Shown piece after piece: positions 8,602 through 9,231 of a DNA stretch of 9,231 bases (positions are counted from its first letter, which is position 1; each line of letters starts with the position of its first letter). The translations under genes were made by a program, and so were the position numbers. The DNA is from Flavobacteriaceae bacterium (GTDB lineage: Bacteria > Bacteroidota > Bacteroidia > Flavobacteriales > Flavobacteriaceae): positions 1-9,231 of the forward strand of contig JAESTN010000356.1 of the NCBI GenBank assembly GCA_016763595.1, in the 5' to 3' direction. The notes beneath the pieces are model-generated. The model was given only the letters and a program-made list of their open reading frames with translations, was not told where the DNA came from and ran no database searches.

Positions 8602-8982
8602 TTATTTGATTGCTATAGCACTCACTTCTACATTTACAAATTTTGGTAAGTTGGCTACTTCCACAGTTTCTCTTGCTGGTGCAGTTGCTTCGTTAAAATA
8701 ACTTCCATATACTTCGTTTATAGCTCCAAAGTTATGCATGTCTGAAATAAAAATTGAAGTTTTTACAATGTTTTCAAAAGTCATATCTGCAGCCTCTAAG
8801 ACAGCTTTTAAATTTTCCATTACCTGTTTTGTTTCTACGGTAATATTGTCTAAAACTAATTCTCCATTTTCAGGATTAATTGCAATTTGTCCAGAGGTAT
8901 ACAATGTATTCCCTACTAATGTTGCTTGGTTGTACGGTCCTATTGGAGCAGGAGCTTTTGTTGTTGTAATTATTGTTTTCAT
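8602..8982 (-). CDS. ridA: RidA family enamine/imine deaminase (YjgF/YER057c/UK114)
   Basis: RidA enzymes hydrolyse reactive enamine/imine intermediates such as 2-aminoacrylate, released by pyridoxal-phosphate enzymes like threonine dehydratase, to stable keto acids and ammonia. They are cytoplasmic homotrimers of about 125-130 residues; this one has 126. Visible hallmarks are APIGPYNQA (12-20, with Tyr17), LYTSGQIAINP (27-37), the central VETKQVMENLKAVLEAA helix (49-65), VKTSIFISDM (73-82), and the catalytic-arginine block APARETVEV (101-109, Arg104), followed by NVEVSAIA with Glu119. All the active-site positions of the catalytically active RidA subgroup appear intact. The gene lies 11 nt after lptD and 1 nt before the small lipoprotein gene on the same strand. 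The link to lptD is a neighbourhood I recall from Flavobacteriaceae and probably does not imply a shared pathway. Confidence 0.96.
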   Translation of the reverse strand: MKTIITTTKAPAPIGPYNQATLVGNTLYTSGQIAINPENGELVLDNITVETKQVMENLKAVLEAADMTFENIVKTSIFISDMHNFGAINEVYGSYFNEATAPARETVEVANLPKFVNVEVSAIAIK

Positions 8983-8993
8983 TGTGGTTTTGT

Positions 8994-9231
8994 TTAAAAT
9001 AATAATCTATCTGGTAAGCTTCGTTTGTCCCATTTTAAGTCATTTAACATACCGGAGTTTACACCGATTCTAAAATAATAGGATTTGTTATTTCCAAAAG
9101 GAGACCAATCAAAATTAAAACTCCAACTATCTAAGTCTCTCGTAAACCCAAATCGTGTATAAGAAAATCCTTTATTTTTGAAATCATAACTAGAACTGTA
9201 TCTTACTTTCCATTTTGGAGATAGTTCTAAA
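8994..9231 (-). CDS. lptD: LPS-assembly outer-membrane protein LptD, C-terminal fragment (5' end outside window)
   Basis: Reading from the right edge on the - strand, an open frame of 78 residues (first full codon at 9230-9228) ends at TAA 8996-8994. The translation includes LSPKWKVRYSSSYDFKNKG, then FSYTRFGFTRDLDSWSFNFD, WSPFGNNKSYYFRIGVNSG and MLNDLKWDKRSLPDRLLF. The alternation of aromatic and charged residues is that of the last transmembrane strands of an outer-membrane barrel. The order 'PKW / ys YD k / ysR gi RDLdsW / WvPfG / yyf iGvkss L DLKw' is what I recall from the C-terminus of Bacteroidota LptD. LptD, with LptE, inserts lipopolysaccharide into the outer leaflet of the outer membrane. 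The protein is normally around 850-950 residues in this phylum, so over 90 percent of the gene lies to the right. The fragment is short, so the family call is good but not absolute. Confidence 0.78.
   Translation of the reverse strand, partial: LELSPKWKVRYSSSYDFKNKGFSYTRFGFTRDLDSWSFNFDWSPFGNNKSYYFRIGVNSGMLNDLKWDKRSLPDRLLF

Noticed and set aside
8738..9073. 111-codon open frame on the + strand across ridA and lptD
   Set aside because: It is antisense to ridA and the lptD end, both supported by clear family motifs. The hydrophobic stretch IGAGAFVVVIIVFIVVLF is the complement of the ridA start region.

Overview
The window is chromosomal DNA of a Bacteroidota bacterium, most likely a marine-type member of the Flavobacteriaceae. 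It is strongly A+T-rich, lacks clear Shine-Dalgarno sequences, and carries a Bacteroidota-style TamB and the C-terminal end of a Bacteroidota-style LptD. The assignment rests on recognised protein families and base composition, since there is no rRNA or other taxonomic marker.

There are three transcription blocks. Block 1 (about 1-6028, + strand) starts inside a very large tamB-like gene for an envelope-spanning AsmA/TamB protein. Two nt later comes a sugar-nucleotide-type nucleotidyltransferase, whose stop codon overlaps the start of a NahK-like sugar-1-kinase. The block closes with a strong hairpin and T-run terminator. Block 2 (6069-8161, + strand) holds two glycolytic genes, pfkA (ATP-dependent phosphofructokinase) and gap (GAPDH), 23 nt apart and followed by a second terminator. 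Block 3 (9231-8166, - strand) converges on block 2. It holds the 3' end of lptD (outer-membrane LPS translocon), ridA (enamine/imine deaminase), and a small lipoprotein gene of unknown role, with gaps of 11 and 1 nt.

In block 1 the kinase and nucleotidyltransferase look like consecutive steps: sugar to sugar-1-phosphate to NDP-sugar. That would be an amino-sugar salvage route, possibly feeding peptidoglycan or LPS precursors, linked to an envelope-assembly gene. The pairing is visible in the sequence, but the substrate is inferred. Block 2 covers fructose-6-P phosphorylation and triose-phosphate oxidation.

No mobile element, CRISPR array, tRNA/rRNA gene, prophage or defence system was seen, and no noncoding stretch exceeds 100 nt. 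This is mostly ordinary core-genome territory. The most informative point is the tamB/nucleotidyltransferase/kinase grouping, not a clearly new system.
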